A stretch of DNA of 64,000 bases from Ancylostoma caninum (Eukaryota; Nematoda; Chromadorea; Rhabditida; Ancylostomatidae), in assembly GCA_037903475.1 (NCBI GenBank), contig JBAJFG010000150.1, positions 868,001-932,000 on the forward strand, in the 5' to 3' direction. How positions within the stretch are numbered: the stretch's first letter is position 1; each line of letters opens with the position of its first letter. Below are positions 25,291-37,274 of the stretch, one piece after another. The translations under genes and the position numbers were made by a program. Under the pieces are notes generated by a model. It did no database searches and had not been told where the DNA came from. It saw only the letters and a list, made by a program, of their open reading frames with translations.

Positions 25291-26154
25291 CCAAATAACC
25301 CCTCCCTGACTCTTTGTGAAGTTAGGCGAAATACTTCTCGAAATTTTGGGGCAGAACTAGCCCTTTTATGTTATCTACAGGGCCAGGTGAATAAGACTCG
25401 CCGTTAAACCTACAATGAAGTAAAGGCTGCGGGGAAAACTCGTCCAACTCCTCTCACTCGCCGCAGGACCAGCCAAATCACCATCCTTTCGATTTACGTG
25501 CGACACCTATCTTACTTGCACTCATCACTGCGTTGTCGACCGCAATTCTTCATTCTCATGCAACTCGCACTACTGCACTACAGTAATTTATTAGCTTACA
25601 GAGGGCGTGAGACCGACTTTGGCCGCAGTTACGACTTCGTCACTTTTTGGCTAACTGGTCTAATTTTTGCACTTTTGGAAGTGCATATGATGTAATCCCT
25701 TATATTCTGATTTTTCCATACTGCCATCCGCTAAAATATACTTCCAAACGCATTCTGTGGGCAAAGTCGTAATTGCAGACAAAGTCGGATCAGGCGCCAT
25801 CTGTGAACTAACAGACCATACTTTTGTTGCACACTTCATCAGCTGCCATTTTAGAGAAGTTTAATATTTTCTAGGCTATAAACACCTCGTTGATGATGTA
25901 ATGCTAAGTTTTCAAGAGAGAAATAGTAGGTTTTGAGGTTAAAAGTCCTCTCAAGGAATATTATTTCTCTGCAGAACCCCCCCCCCCCCCAAGAAGGAAG
26001 AAGAAAGCGCTCGAGGGGACCTGAGAGGATAGACCCTCACCAGAAGTCACTCTATGCATTTTCACCTAATGAGACATCAGACAAAAACAAGGTGATCAGA
26101 CAAAAAGAATATCGACCGCACTCGGCGAGAGACGACTTGAGAATGAGACTTGCT

Positions 26155-26465
26155 AGCAAATGACGAGTGGAGAATGAGAAAGACTTGCTAGCAACCGACG
26201 GTTGCTATTGGGTTGCTATTCGGGCCACATATGGCGGCCATGTTCACCGACGGTGCTATTGAGTTGCTATTCGGGCCAACTCAATAGCAACCGGCGGTGA
26301 ACATGGCCGCCATATGTGGCCCGAATAGCAACTCAATAGCAACCGTCGGTTGCTAGCAGCAACGCAATAGCACCCACCGTTGCTGCGGCAACGCCCGTTG
26401 CTATTGCGTTGCTAGTGACAAGAGTGGACGGAGTCGGTTCGGCTCCAATCCGTGGAATGTCTGAG
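26155..26465 (-). repeat. Centre of G: inverted copy of sub-element A
   Basis: Palindromic GGCCACATATGGCGGCCATG core and a CTCCAATCCGTGGAATGTCTGAG-type end match sub-element A (22191-22478) in reverse. It is inserted in the TTGCTAGCAA midpoint of the two arms of G. Confidence 0.7.
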
Positions 26466-27339
26466 TTGCTAGCAAGTCTCATTCTCAAGTCGTCTCTCGC
26501 CGAGTGCGGTCGATATCCTTTTTGTCTGATCACCTTGTTTTTGTCTGATGTCTGATTAGGTGAAACTGCATAGAGTGACTTCTGGTGAGAGTGTATCCTC
26601 TCAGGTCCCCTCGAGCGCTTCCCTCTTCCTTCTTAGGGGGGGGGGGTTCTGAAGAGAAATAATATTCTTTGAGAGGACTTTTAACCTCAAAAACTACTAT
26701 TTCTCTCTCGAAAACTTAGCATTACTTCATCAACGAAATGTTTATAGCCTAGAAAATATTATACTTCTCTAAAATGGCAGCTGATGAAGTGTGCAACAAA
26801 AGTACGGTCTGTTAGTTCACAGAGGGCGCCTGATCCGACTTTGTCTGCAATTACGACTTTGCCCGCAGAAAGCGTTTGGAAGTATATTTAGCGGATGGCA
26901 GTATGAAAAAATCAGAATGGAAGGGATTACATCATATGCACTTCCAAAAGTGTAAAAATTAGACCAGTTCGCCAAAAAGTGACGGAGTCGTAACTGCGAC
27001 CAAAGTCGGTCTCACGCCCTCTGTGAGCTAATAAATTACTGTAGTGCCAGTAGTGCGAGTTGCATGAGAATGAAAAATTGTGGTCGACAACGCAGTAATG
27101 AGTGCAAGTAAGAGAGGTGCCGCACGTAAATTAAAAGGGTGGTGACTTTACGCGTTGGCTGGTCCTGCGGCGAGTGAGCGGAGTTGGACGAGTTTTCCTC
27201 GCAGCCTTTACTTCATTGTAGGTTTAACGGCGGGTCTTATTCAACTGGCCCTGTAGATAACATAAAAGGGCTAGTTCTGCCCCAAATTTTGAGAATTCGC
27301 CTAACTTCGTCTAACTTCACAAAGAGTCAGGGAGGGGTT

Positions 27340-27905
27340 ATTTGGGCACTATTCCACTTATTCTGCCCGGAAATCTTAAGACCAAAAAATTCTCTGACAC
27401 TTTGTCTTGGGAGGGGGGTATTTGGCATGCCGGCCACGAATATCACATTCATTTCGTGCCGAACCCTATTTGGATACGGTTAGGTAAGGTTAGGGTAAGT
27501 AAAGTATCTCGCAGAATTATCCGAATTTTTGTCTAGAGGGGTTATTTGATATGCTGATCACGAATATCACATTGACTTTGCTATTTGAAAGCAATTTGAT
27601 GCTTTTCTATGGACTGTGCTTGCCCAATCCCTGCCGCAATTCTACTCAAATGGTGTTGCGGCACTAAGCGAGTATGATATTCGTGATCAGCATATCAAAT
27701 AACCCCTCTAGACAAAAATTCGGATAATTCTGCGAGATACTTTACTTACCCTAACCTTACCTAACCCTAACCAAATAGGGTACGAAATGAGTGTGATATT
27801 CGTGGCCGGCATGCCAAATACCCCCCTAAGACAAAGTTTCAGAGGATTTTTTGGTCTTAAGATTTCCGGGCAGAATAAGTGGAATAGTGCCGTTATCTGA
27901 AGTGC
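27340..27905. repeat. Inner palindrome of right arm of G
   Basis: Mirror image of 24720-25290 and itself an inverted repeat about a centre near 27625. Confidence 0.8.
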
Positions 27906-29784
27906 TGTACACGAATATCGTATCCGTTTTGCACCGCACCCCCATTTCTGCAAGGTCACGGTGGGTGTACTGCAAGACATCGAAAGAAAATACCGATTTC
28001 GGGCAGAAAGAAGGCGGCATGCAAAATGATGTTGATATACGTTATTAGCGTCGATATAAACTCCTGTACGCAAAATTCAAGAGGAGTCTATGAGATTCCG
28101 AGTCTACATTGTGCTCACAGTAAACATACGGAAATGGGGATACGGTACAAAACAGATACGATATTCCTGTTCAACACCCCTTTCAAATAACCATTTCACA
28201 CAAAGTTTAACCGAAAACAAAATTCTCAGAAATTTGGGGTATACAAGCGATTCACCTCGCACTCGGTATCGCACCGCTTGAACGCATGCGTTCCACGTAC
28301 TTTTCACATCATTTCCGGGGCCATTTTAACATGTCGGGTAGCTATAAAGCACAGCGAACAACAAGCCAGAACGTGGGCGACTTGTCAAAAGGGCCTCTCA
28401 CTCTCCACATAGGATTTCACCGTACCGAGTCGTTTCTGAACTGGCTGTACAGTGCCGTAGATCCACCATATCCCCGTCCCGCACCTCCTGAGATCATACG
28501 TGGCGTCCTGCTGGCGATCGATATTCAGCCGGTTGGAACCTTGCCAGCAGGACGTCACATGTTCTTCACTACATGGATTAGGTGAAATTCAGAAAGGCCT
28601 TCAAAACTTTTCGCATAACTACACATTCCATGCTTCTGGGATCTAGCTGTGGGGCTTAGAGGCGGATACTGATGGAATGCTGCGGAATCGCTGCAGCCGG
28701 CGGAAAAAGAGCATGCTTCTTCAGACATCTGGGGGAAAGCCTGCTTCAGCATACGATTACCCCAATCCGTGGTAGAAACATGACTATTTTTGTCGCATTT
28801 GAGGATAGTGCCGTCAGAATTACTCCTCTTTAAAGTGATCAAGGAGCGAAATAGGCTCGAAAGCAGGGCAGTAACCACTGTAGCAACGCTTTTAACCCTT
28901 ATTTACCGTCATGGAAGCTCGAAAATCTGATAATTCTGAAAAGCGGACGTGTTAAAACCCGACAGTGGTATCCCATGCTACTCGAATAACGAAGGTGTTA
29001 CTACAAGTCAGCAACTGAATAGCAACCGAATAGCAACTGAATAGCAACCGAATAGCAACTGAATAGCAACCGAATAGCAACTGAATAGCAACCGAACAGC
29101 AACCGAATAGCAACCGAATGGCACCCGTGGTAGCCCGAACCCTATGGCGCCCGAGCCCCGCCCATTTTACGGATTGGAGCCGAGGTGACATGCGGCTCCA
29201 ATCCCTATCGGGTTCGGCTCCAATCCGGCGAATGTCTGAGTTTATATATACAGATTGGAAATAGAGCGGATGTAGTTTAAGTGATGGTAAGAATTCCGTT
29301 ATATCTTAGTTATGAGTCGGTTAACCCAGGAAAGCGTCAGTCAGTGAGGTCACAATTATCGTTATAACCGTCGGTCCCGGTGCAATTACTACGGCTTCAG
29401 TAGTTCTACGAGAGAGGAATTAGAAAGAGCATTGATTAATGTTCTTCTATCATAAGGAAACTATATAGATGGTATGCCCGTCCTCGCTCGGGTGTTCTAC
29501 TACCCGGGCTATTTCACACTGATGGGGAAATCTGCTACTACCGGTAAATCCATTGAAAATGCTCATCATTTTGGTGATCAGCATGATGATGGACCTGAAT
29601 GACTCTCATTTAACCGACAAATTGGCGAAAAATGAAACAGTGAAGTTATTTGGATAATACCTTTATGGAAAAAGCATGCCATAATTGCGATCAGCATCTT
29701 TGAGAACCTCAGTAAATGCACTCTGACTCTTAACCGAGAAGTAGTGGAAAAAGTCAAAAACTTGATTAAAAATCCGATAAAACC

Positions 29785-30480
29785 AATAACTCGAAGTTCC
29801 ATGCATAGCAGTTGTCATATTCGTGATCAGCGCATAATTCCAGTAGATATCTCCTCACTGACCCCTGAGTAGAAGCTGCGAAAAATCGATAAAATCAGCA
29901 AATCGATACCGTCATTGAAAGGGGTCGCCCTATTCGTATTCAGCACATGCGAAAACCCCAGTGGGCATATCCTCACCGATCCCCGAGCGGAAGTTGAAAA
30001 AAGTTGACAAAATCAATAAATCGATACCGTCATTGAAAAGGGTTGCCATATTCGTATTCAGCACATTCGAGAACCCCAGTGGGCATGTCCTCACCGATCC
30101 CCGAGCGAAAGTTGAAAAAAGTCGATAAAATCGATAAATCGATACCGCCATTGAAAAGGGTTGCCATATTCGTATTCAGCACATTCGAAAACACCAGTGG
30201 GCATGTCCTCACCGATGACCGAGCGAAAGTTGTAAAAACTCGATAAAATCAGTAAATCGATGCCGTCATTGAAAAGGGTTGCCATATTCGTATTCAGCAC
30301 ATTCGAAAACCCCAGTGGGCCTGTCCTCACCGATGACCGAGCGAAAGTTGTAAAAAATCGATAAAATCAGTAAATCGATACCGCCATGCAACACAGCTGT
30401 CATAGTCGTGTTCAGCATATTGAAGAACCCTAGTAGACATGTCCTCATCGACCCCCGTGCAAAAATTGTGATAAATCGAT
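29785..30480 (+). repeat. 118-bp tandem repeat within R2
   Basis: TCGATACC (or TCGATGCC) recurs at 29903, 30021, 30139, 30257 and 30375, an exact 118-base period, with GGTTGCCATATTCGTATTCA in each unit. Confidence 0.92.
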
Positions 30481-30615
30481 AAAATCGATATAATCGATAA
30501 ACCAATCGATAATCCCAGGTGCAAAGTAGCCTATAACCTCCGCCTGCCCCCGATGGGCCTGTATGCAAAATTTGGTCCGGATCGGTTCATCGTCCGCGAT
30601 TTCTATAAGGAACAT

Positions 30616-30650
30616 ACACACAAACACAAACACAAACACAAACACAAACA

Positions 30651-30730
<80 letters not shown>
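30616..30730. repeat. (ACAAAC)n then (CA)n microsatellite in R2 tail
   Basis: About six ACAAAC-type hexamers followed by about 40 CA units. Confidence 0.95.
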
Positions 30731-30734
<4 letters not shown>

Positions 30735-30833
30735 TTCAGTTTTATATATACAGAAGATAACTTTTTCTGCAACGCTCAAAAATCCCAGTAACCTTCCGAA
30801 CAACCCAATAGTTTCTGATGCGACATGAAAATA

Positions 30834-31373
30834 CAGGGGGGGCCATAAGTTATTGTACAACGTTTGCTGGCCCATTTCTCCGCAGTAGTAAAATATTTTT
30901 TGCCGCACTAGGCACTGTTTAATAGAGCTGGATTTGCTCTATCTTTTGATCACAAAAACCTCCTGGATACTTCCAAGATAACGAAAAAAGTTTATCGGAA
31001 ACATTCATTGCAGACTTTCGGTGCCGCAAAATGCACTAACTCTGCCCGCAATTTCCGAGCAAAACAGCCACAAAAACAGTTTGATATTTTTAGAAAGAGC
31101 ATTCTTTGCTCTTTAAGATGCATCTAAGCAGTACACCCCACTTTAGAGATTTGGTGGATTTTTCGTAAAAAATTTCCACATCAACCCGCTTTTTTCAAAA
31201 ACCTGTTCTAAGTCCAACTGCTCCAAAGCAAAACTCTCCCGGGAAACCGGGTTTTAACTGTAAGATACTTTGATCCCTGCTCTATTCGGCAGCGAAAAGA
31301 GCAGGATAATCCATGTGTTGCTGGTGGAGAAATAAATGAGCAAACGTTGTACAATAACTTATGGCCCCCCCTG
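30834..31373. mobile_element. Tc1/mariner-type MITE, 540 bp
   Basis: Perfect inverted ends start CAGGGGGGGCCATAAGTTAT and extend at least 33 bp; TA flanks both sides (30832-30833, 31374-31375). The GGCCATAAGTTAT terminus with TA duplication is typical of Tc1-like elements. No transposase inside. Confidence 0.88.
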
Positions 31374-31375
31374 TA

Positions 31376-32385
31376 GTTTTCCAACAGCTGGTCAGATAGT
31401 TGTTGCAGAGGTTCTGAGGAGACAGAGCCAACCACTCTTAGAGAGTATTCCCTTTTTTCACATTATTTTTCCCATTCTTATTTGCATGACACTCTATTTT
31501 TTTAGATTTCATCCACATGAACATTTGTAGAAACACTTCATTTATTGTTTTTCTCCACTATTGCAAATTCGTCCACCATTTAAAGGACTCGTTCTCTTTC
31601 AAGTGTATTTTTTCCTCATGAAGTGGTATAGCAAGTATTTGCAAGTATAAAAAACCGTTACATCAAAAATATTGTGAGGCGTTGGCAAAAATTTGAAAAG
31701 AGAATGGGCAAAGGATATTAGAGAGTGGCGTAGAACAGAGGATGGTCGCAAAGTGATGAAAGTTGGAGTAGAGAGGTAGATAGGGGGGAGACTAGTGTTG
31801 TGGGGGCAGAGGCTCATGCTGGGGTCGGTTCTTCCTATCCTCATGCTTGACTTTACGGATGAAGCTTCTTATTTCCAAAACATTATCACTCTAAAATACT
31901 ACTCTCCATAGAAGATTTTTGCTGTTACAGGAGATGATCAATCTGTACATTGCGCACATCAAATACATTGTATTGTTGCTATTAATGTAATTAAATGAAT
32001 TAGAATAGATGAGATATTGTGGCTGTTTGCTATAGATTCATCTTCTTGCAATAACTATTGTCCTATTGAGAGCATTCTGATCGGTTAGCCTGCTTGTGTT
32101 CAACAACCTGAATAGGATGGATGAATATAGCGGGATGTTTTGTTACTCACTTCAATAAATGTGCAGCCATGAGTACACTACGCACTGTGGAATATTACTC
32201 CTGGAACTCAGTTCTAAATCAGAATATCGTGGTGGAAGTGTTTCTTCTTTTGCTGTTTCTTCTGTGTCACCAACATTGCGAACAATAGACTAGAAATTTA
32301 CTGACGACTTACTGTCAGTGCTATGATCACCGTACACACAACACAAAACGTACCGAGTATGGTGGGGGATCATCAGGATTAGTGT
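31376..32385. other. Unassigned stretch
   Basis: AT-rich sequence with no gene or element end that I could identify. Confidence 0.45.
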
Positions 32386-33912
32386 TTCCAAGTTCGGCTT
32401 CTGCTGGGAATATGACAACATGGGGGTATGGCGCCACGGCAGGAAACACATAAGGATTCTGTTGGCGGCGATTCTGAACTCAAACCACTTACTTTAAACT
32501 GTGCAACAGGGGCACACCCCGAGCACCCCCATACATCGAGTTCAAAACCTGAGGTCATATCGCTCCACTTGCTGGAATCCGCTAGTCACATGCTGATGAA
32601 GCTTTCCTTCCCTTGGCAGCAATCAAGGGTGTATTGCAGGAACTCCTGTATGGAGACGCGTTTCTGGGGCTGATCGCGATTAGAGCAGCGAATTGTCGTC
32701 GGAGCAGAAATGATGCGACTCCGCACGCTCTACACATTTCGCGTGCTGATTACAACTATAGACATTGTAGAACCCAACAGTCAACGTTTTTGTTACAGTA
32801 TACCTATTGGAACCAGACGAAGCGAGGATTACGGTAGGTGTTGAATCCACAGTGGCCTTTCCCCTTCCCACTGACGAATGTTCAGATGATCCTGTGAGAT
32901 ATCGATATTCGCTCTGTATTTTCCATCGCCGCTTAAACAGCGGTAGCGTGGACAAGAAAAAATCCTATATTGGAGATGTTAATTTTTGCTAGGGAAATGT
33001 GTATATTTTGCACGAAACAATACCTCCGACTATCTATGCATTCACTACTAACTCTTGGCAGCTAGATAAACTCTTGATGAGTCTTTTTTGTTAACGTCGC
33101 TCATTCTTCTTCTGTGGCAAAAATTTACACCAGAGCTATGAGAATGCCGTTACGAATTTACCATTGACCGTGATAGCTCAGCAAGCAGGCTTAGAAGTTG
33201 GGCGAATCTAATCGAAATAGGGAGAAATCACTGACTGAAACGAATTATTTTGTTCAGAAACGTCTAGGGATATTCAGCAACTAATTGTGAGACATTAACG
33301 AAGACGGTGTTACAATGAGGTTAAGGGTACAGCTGTTGGCGAGCTCCACAATGACAATGTCATTGCGATGCTTAGTCGTTTGCGTACTACCGTGCAATTA
33401 GTCTCCTGATATCTATTGGTGCTACTCGCACCAATAGATATCAGGAGGCTAATTGCAATTTCTGTGATAGATAGTGAATAACTTTTGAGAACTTGTAATG
33501 CGTATATTGGTTTGACCAGCGACTGTATCGCAGTGAATTGTGCCAAGGATCTGAGATACTGTGCTTCAGCGGATATGAAGAGGTACTCCTATTGGTCACG
33601 CCTGGTGTGTTTTACGGCTATAAGTAGTGGTAGATGTGTTGGAAATACCTGTATCTGGTTGGATCGTCCGGAGTCCCGTGAGAGAAACGACTTCCATTGC
33701 TGGTCATAAACTCAGCATCTGTTTTGGTCAACTTTGTATGATCAAAGTAGGTGGATTGTTTGATAAATGTTAATACGCAAAGTTACGTCTTTTGTGCTCC
33801 GGCGACAATCCGCTGCTCTAATCACAATCAGCCCCAGAAACGCGTCTCCATACCGGAGTTCGTATTGCAGGGGATTACAAGGAGAAAATCCTCATGGGTT
33901 TCGAACTTGGAA
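32386..33912. mobile_element. Putative TIR element, ~1.5 kb
   Basis: Short ends TTCCAAGTTCG and inverse, and a longer inverted pair at about 32630-32706 and 33797-33872 (GGAGACGCGTTTCTGGGGCT in both). The centre has a separate perfect hairpin at 33394-33456. No transposase seen, and no target duplication could be fixed. Confidence 0.5.
33394..33456. repeat. Near-perfect hairpin, 29-bp arms
   Basis: CTCCTGATATCTATTGGTGC and its inverse are separated by five bases; one mismatch near the base of the arms. Confidence 0.9.
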
Positions 33913-34294
33913 TAAATAATAATCATACTTCTTCTTAATTGGCAGTTCATGTGTGTGTGTGTGTGTGGACGAGAACCAGCCATCGAAAACGGAAAATACC
34001 TACACCATTGTGTTCAGCGCATCGAGTTATGTACGAAAACGTGGTAAATTTTGATTTTTACCTTGATTTAAGGGTGTTTCGGGCCACTTTTGTCATGTTC
34101 AGACATGTTAATGCCCTGCAGTTGTTTTCACCACGGTCGGAATGAATGAGATAAGTTTATGATCACAGGACCGTATAAAAGGAAGGAGAAGGGTAGTATG
34201 CCTTTATAACGAGGACGATGAACCGGACGGGTGAGGAGTGACGAGGATGGGGATTGGAGCATAGAGTATGTTAGAGGTGGGTTAGCGGTTTGAT

Positions 34295-36500
34295 CGGCGT
34301 CCAAAATAGGGGAACGCCTGGAGACGGGTCCAAAGGCGTGATAAGGGTGCGCCGGCGTCCGAAAGTGGGGAAACACCTGGAGTCGGGTCCAACGGTGTGA
34401 TAAGGGTGCGCCAGCGTCCAAAAGTGGGGAAACGCCTGGAGTCGGGTCCAACGGTGTGATAAGGGTGCGCCGGCGTCCAAAAGTGAAAAAACGCCTGGAG
34501 TTGGGTCCAACGGTGTGATAAGGGTGCGCCGGCGTTCAAAAGTGGGGAAACGCGTGGAGTCGCGTCCAACGGTGTGATAAGGGTGCGCCGGCGTCCAAAA
34601 GTGGGGAAACGCCGGGAGTCGTGTCCAACCGTGTGGTAAGGGTGCGCCGGCGTTCAAAAGTGGGGAAACGCCTGCAGTCGGTCGGCGGCGTCCAAAAGTG
34701 GGGAAACGCCGGGAGTCGTGTCCAACCGTGTGGTAAGGGTGCGCCGGCGTTCAAAAGTGGGGAAACGCCTGCAGTCGGTCGGCGGCGTCCAAAAGTGGGG
34801 AAACGCCGGGAGTCGGGTCCAAAGGTGTGGTAAGGGTGCCCGGCGTCCAAAAGTGGGGAAACGCCGGGAGTCGGGTCCAACGGTGTGATAAGGGTGCGCC
34901 GGCGTCCAAAAGTGGGGAAACGCCGGGAGTCGGGTCCAACGGTGTGATAAGGGTGCGCCGGCGTCCAAAAGTGGGGAAACGCCGGGAGTCGGGTCCAACG
35001 GTGTGATAAGGGTGCGCCGGCGTCCAAAAGTGGGGAAACGCCGGGAGTCGGGTCCAACGGTGTGATAAGGGTGCGCCGGCGTCCAAAAGTGGGGAAACGC
35101 CGGGAGTCGGGTCCAACCGTGTGGTAAGGGTGCGCCGGCGTTCAAAAGTGGGGAAACGCCTGCAGTCGGTCGGCGGCGTCCAAAAGTGGGGAAACGCCGG
35201 GAGTCGGGTCCAAAGGTGTGGTAAGGGTGCGCCGGCGTCCAAAAGTGGGGAAACGCCGGGAGTCGGGTCCAACGGTGATGGGTAAGTGGTGCGCCGGCGT
35301 CCAAAAGTGGGGAAACGCCGGGAGTCGGGTCCAACGGTGTGATAAGGGTGCGCCGGCATCCAAAAGTGGGGAAACGCCGGGAGTCGGGTCCAACGGTGTG
35401 ATAAGGGTGCGCCGGCGTCTAAAAGTAGGGAAACGCCGGGAGTCGGGTCCAACGGTGTGATAAGGGAGCGCCGGCGTCCAAAAGTGGGGAAACGCCGGGA
35501 GTCGTGTCCAACCGTGTGGTAAGGGTGCGCCGGCGTTCAAAAGTGGGGAAACGCCTGCAGTCGGTCGGCGGCGTCCAAAAGTGGGGAAACGCCGGGAGTC
35601 GTGTCCAACCGTGTGGTAAGGGTGCGCCGGCGTTCAAAAGTGGGGAAACGCCTGCAGTCGGTCGGCGGCGTCCAAAAGTGGGGAAACGCCGGGAGTCGGG
35701 TCCAAAGGTGTGGTAAGGGTGCGCCGGCGTCCAAAAGTGGGGAAACGCCGGGAGTCGGGTCCAACGGTATGGTAAGGGTGCGCCGGCGTCCAAAAGTGGG
35801 GAAACGCCGGGAGTCGGGTCCAACGGTGTGACGCGCCGGCGTCCAAAAGTGGGGAAACGCCGGGAGTCGGGTCCAACGGTGTGATAAGGGTGCACCGGCA
35901 TCCAAAAGTGGGGGAACGCCGGGAGTCGGGTCCAACGGTGTGGTAAGGGTGCGCCGGCGTCCAAAAGTGGGGAAACGCCCATGAGTCGGGTCTAACGGTG
36001 TGATAAGGGTGCGCCAGCGTCCGAAAGTGAGGAAACGCCTGGAGTCGGTCGCCGGCGTCCAAAAGTGGGGAAACGCCGGGAGTCGGGTCCAACGGTGTGG
36101 TAAGGGTGCGCCGGCGTCTAAAAGTAGGGAAACGCCTGGAGTCGGGTCCAACGATGTGATAAGGGAGCGCCGGCGTCCAAAAGTGGGGAAACGCCCATGA
36201 GTCGGGTCTAACGGTGTGATAAGGGTGCGCCAGCGTCCGAAAGTGAGGAAACGCCTGGAGTCGGTCGCCGGCGTCCAAAAGTGGGGAAAAGTAACGGGAA
36301 ACGCCTGGAGTCGGGTCCAACGATGTGATAAGGGAGCGCCGGCGTCCAAAAGTGGGGAGACGCCGGGAGTCGTGTCCAGCCGTGTGGTAAGGGTGCGCCG
36401 GCGTCCAAAAGTGGGGAAACGCCTGCAGTCGGTCGCCGGCGTCCAAAAGTGGGGAAACGCCGGGAGTCGGGTCCAACGGTGTGGTAAGGGTGCGCCGGCT
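34295..36500 (+). repeat. 59-bp minisatellite, ~37 units, with higher-order structure
   Basis: The basic unit is 59 bp (see 34861-35100, where successive units are nearly identical) and carries GTGCGCCGGCGTCCAAAAGT and GGGGAAACGCCGGGAGTCGG. Shortened ~38-bp units (GCCTGCAGTCGGTCGGCGGC) alternate with full units and form ~97-bp dimers at 34620-34800 and 35500-35700. A ~216-bp block is duplicated at 35985-36200 and 36201-36420. Since 59 is not a multiple of three, the array gives long proline-rich frames on the minus strand that are not genes. Confidence 0.95.
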
Positions 36501-36956
36501 CCCACAAGTAATAGGAATTCGCTCTATTTCTGCATGAGGGGTATGCTTATCCTGTTTCGGCGGACCCTCCTACCTAAATCACCTAGATACATTGTTTCCT
36601 TTCAGATCCGTGTTCTCTTCCCATTCCGTTTGTGTCTGAATGAACCACTCCTTCCTTTCCGTTTATATACACCGGTGGACCCTTATCACTTGAATTACCA
36701 CAACAACCAGTTGAGCCTAAATCATTTCAAGATAACATTTGCACTGAATTGGTTACACTCAATTCTTCACGGCCACTAACTTCGCTCATATGGAAGAGCA
36801 TAACTTCGTTCATATGGGGGAAAGCCACCACCTATGGAATCAAGGTTTCTCAGGAAGAGCGATAGAACTACGTGGAAGGATGCAGATTTTATCAATCCAT
36901 TTACACTTTTGTGTTTGCTTTCAACGTGTAGTATGCGAGCGAAGCGAGCACCAATA

Positions 36957-36996
36957 GAAGTCTGGAAGTCCGGCGTCAGCCGGACGGCCAGACTGG
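36957..36996 (+). other. Terminal hairpin of H2 (Helitron 3' end)
   Basis: GTCCGGCGTCAGCCGGAC forms a perfect 7-bp stem; GGCCAGACTGG (11 bases) separates it from the end. An outer AAGTCTGG/CCAGACT stem encloses it. Confidence 0.8.
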
Positions 36997-36997
36997 T

Positions 36998-37060
36998 AAT
37001 ATAAATAATAATAATAAATTTGGAATGAATAACAATAATAATAATAACTAATAATAACTT
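36998..37060. repeat. (TAA)n microsatellite
   Basis: AATAATAATAA-rich stretch filling the 68 bases between the end of H2 and the start of K2. Confidence 0.9.
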
Positions 37061-37274
37061 GGAATCCTCCTATATAAAGACTGGAAAGGGTCCAGATTTT
37101 TCTGGCGTCAGACCATGAGAGTCTTGTGAAATCTTTTGTGCAGTGCAGTGCATAGACAATGGTGGAGGGAGATATGCGCAGACGTCATACGAAAAACCGA
37201 TTTATGGAGCGAGATGAGACTAGATCTTCGCGGGACCCGCAATTTCGAAATCCTTGCACAGTGACTGTCCTACT

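Larger units (their letters stand above)
22191..29240. mobile_element. Giant palindromic transposon-like element G, 7050 bp
   Basis: The ends are CTCAGACACTCCACGGATTGG-like and its inverse (right end CTCAGACATTCGCCGGATTG on the minus strand), inserted in the R1 tail with a TT duplication. Most of 22479-26160 is repeated in inverse at 26466-29240: for example 22517-22720 with 29191-28990, 22970-23160 with 28760-28560, and 24055-24770 with 28560-27890. Each arm has its own inner palindrome (24720-25290 and 27340-27905). No transposase was recognised; arm open frames are mirrored non-coding sequence. It resembles foldback-type DNA elements. Superfamily unknown. Confidence 0.8.
29470..30760 (+). 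mobile_element. RTE-type LINE 3' end, copy R2
   Basis: Same layout as R1: CTCGGGTGTTCTACTACCCG start, GATCAGCATGATG, tandem ~118-bp units, and a tail with AAAATTTGGTCCGGATCGG. A CA-rich tract and AAACTTTCAGTTTTATATAT follow. The AATTTGGTCCGGATCGGTTC-style tail and the TATATATA end are typical of RTE-clade retrotransposons. It is uninterrupted at the point where R1 was opened by G. No coding part is left. Confidence 0.7.
33923..36996 (+). mobile_element. Helitron-like element H2, 3074 bp
   Basis: Starts A|TCATACTTCTTCTTAA (as H4), has a short GT tract (33949-33966) and a ~330-base unique part ending in CCGTATAAAAGGAAGG. A long 59-bp minisatellite (34295-36500) is followed by the conserved ~400-base tail shared with H1 and H3, and a perfect terminal hairpin, ending CCAGACTGG|T at 36996. 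The whole 5' and 3' framework of the family is therefore present. No Rep/helicase is encoded. Differences from H1 are mainly the number of minisatellite units and a different 5' terminus. Confidence 0.75.

Noticed and set aside
24049..28585. Mirrored 'conserved proteins' (RFRVYIV...KWGYGTKQIRY) at 24049-24531 and 28090-28281
   Set aside because: Similarity is due to the palindromic arms of G at DNA level; stops and frame changes differ and no domain is recognised.
34295..36500. CRISPR-like regular repeats
   Set aside because: There are no unique spacers; it is a contiguous minisatellite in a eukaryotic genome.
34128..36507. Long proline/arginine-rich open frames (up to 322 codons) across the H2 array
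   Set aside because: A 59-bp repeat without stops gives open frames in several phases; the unit is non-coding and similar frames appear in each array of the family.
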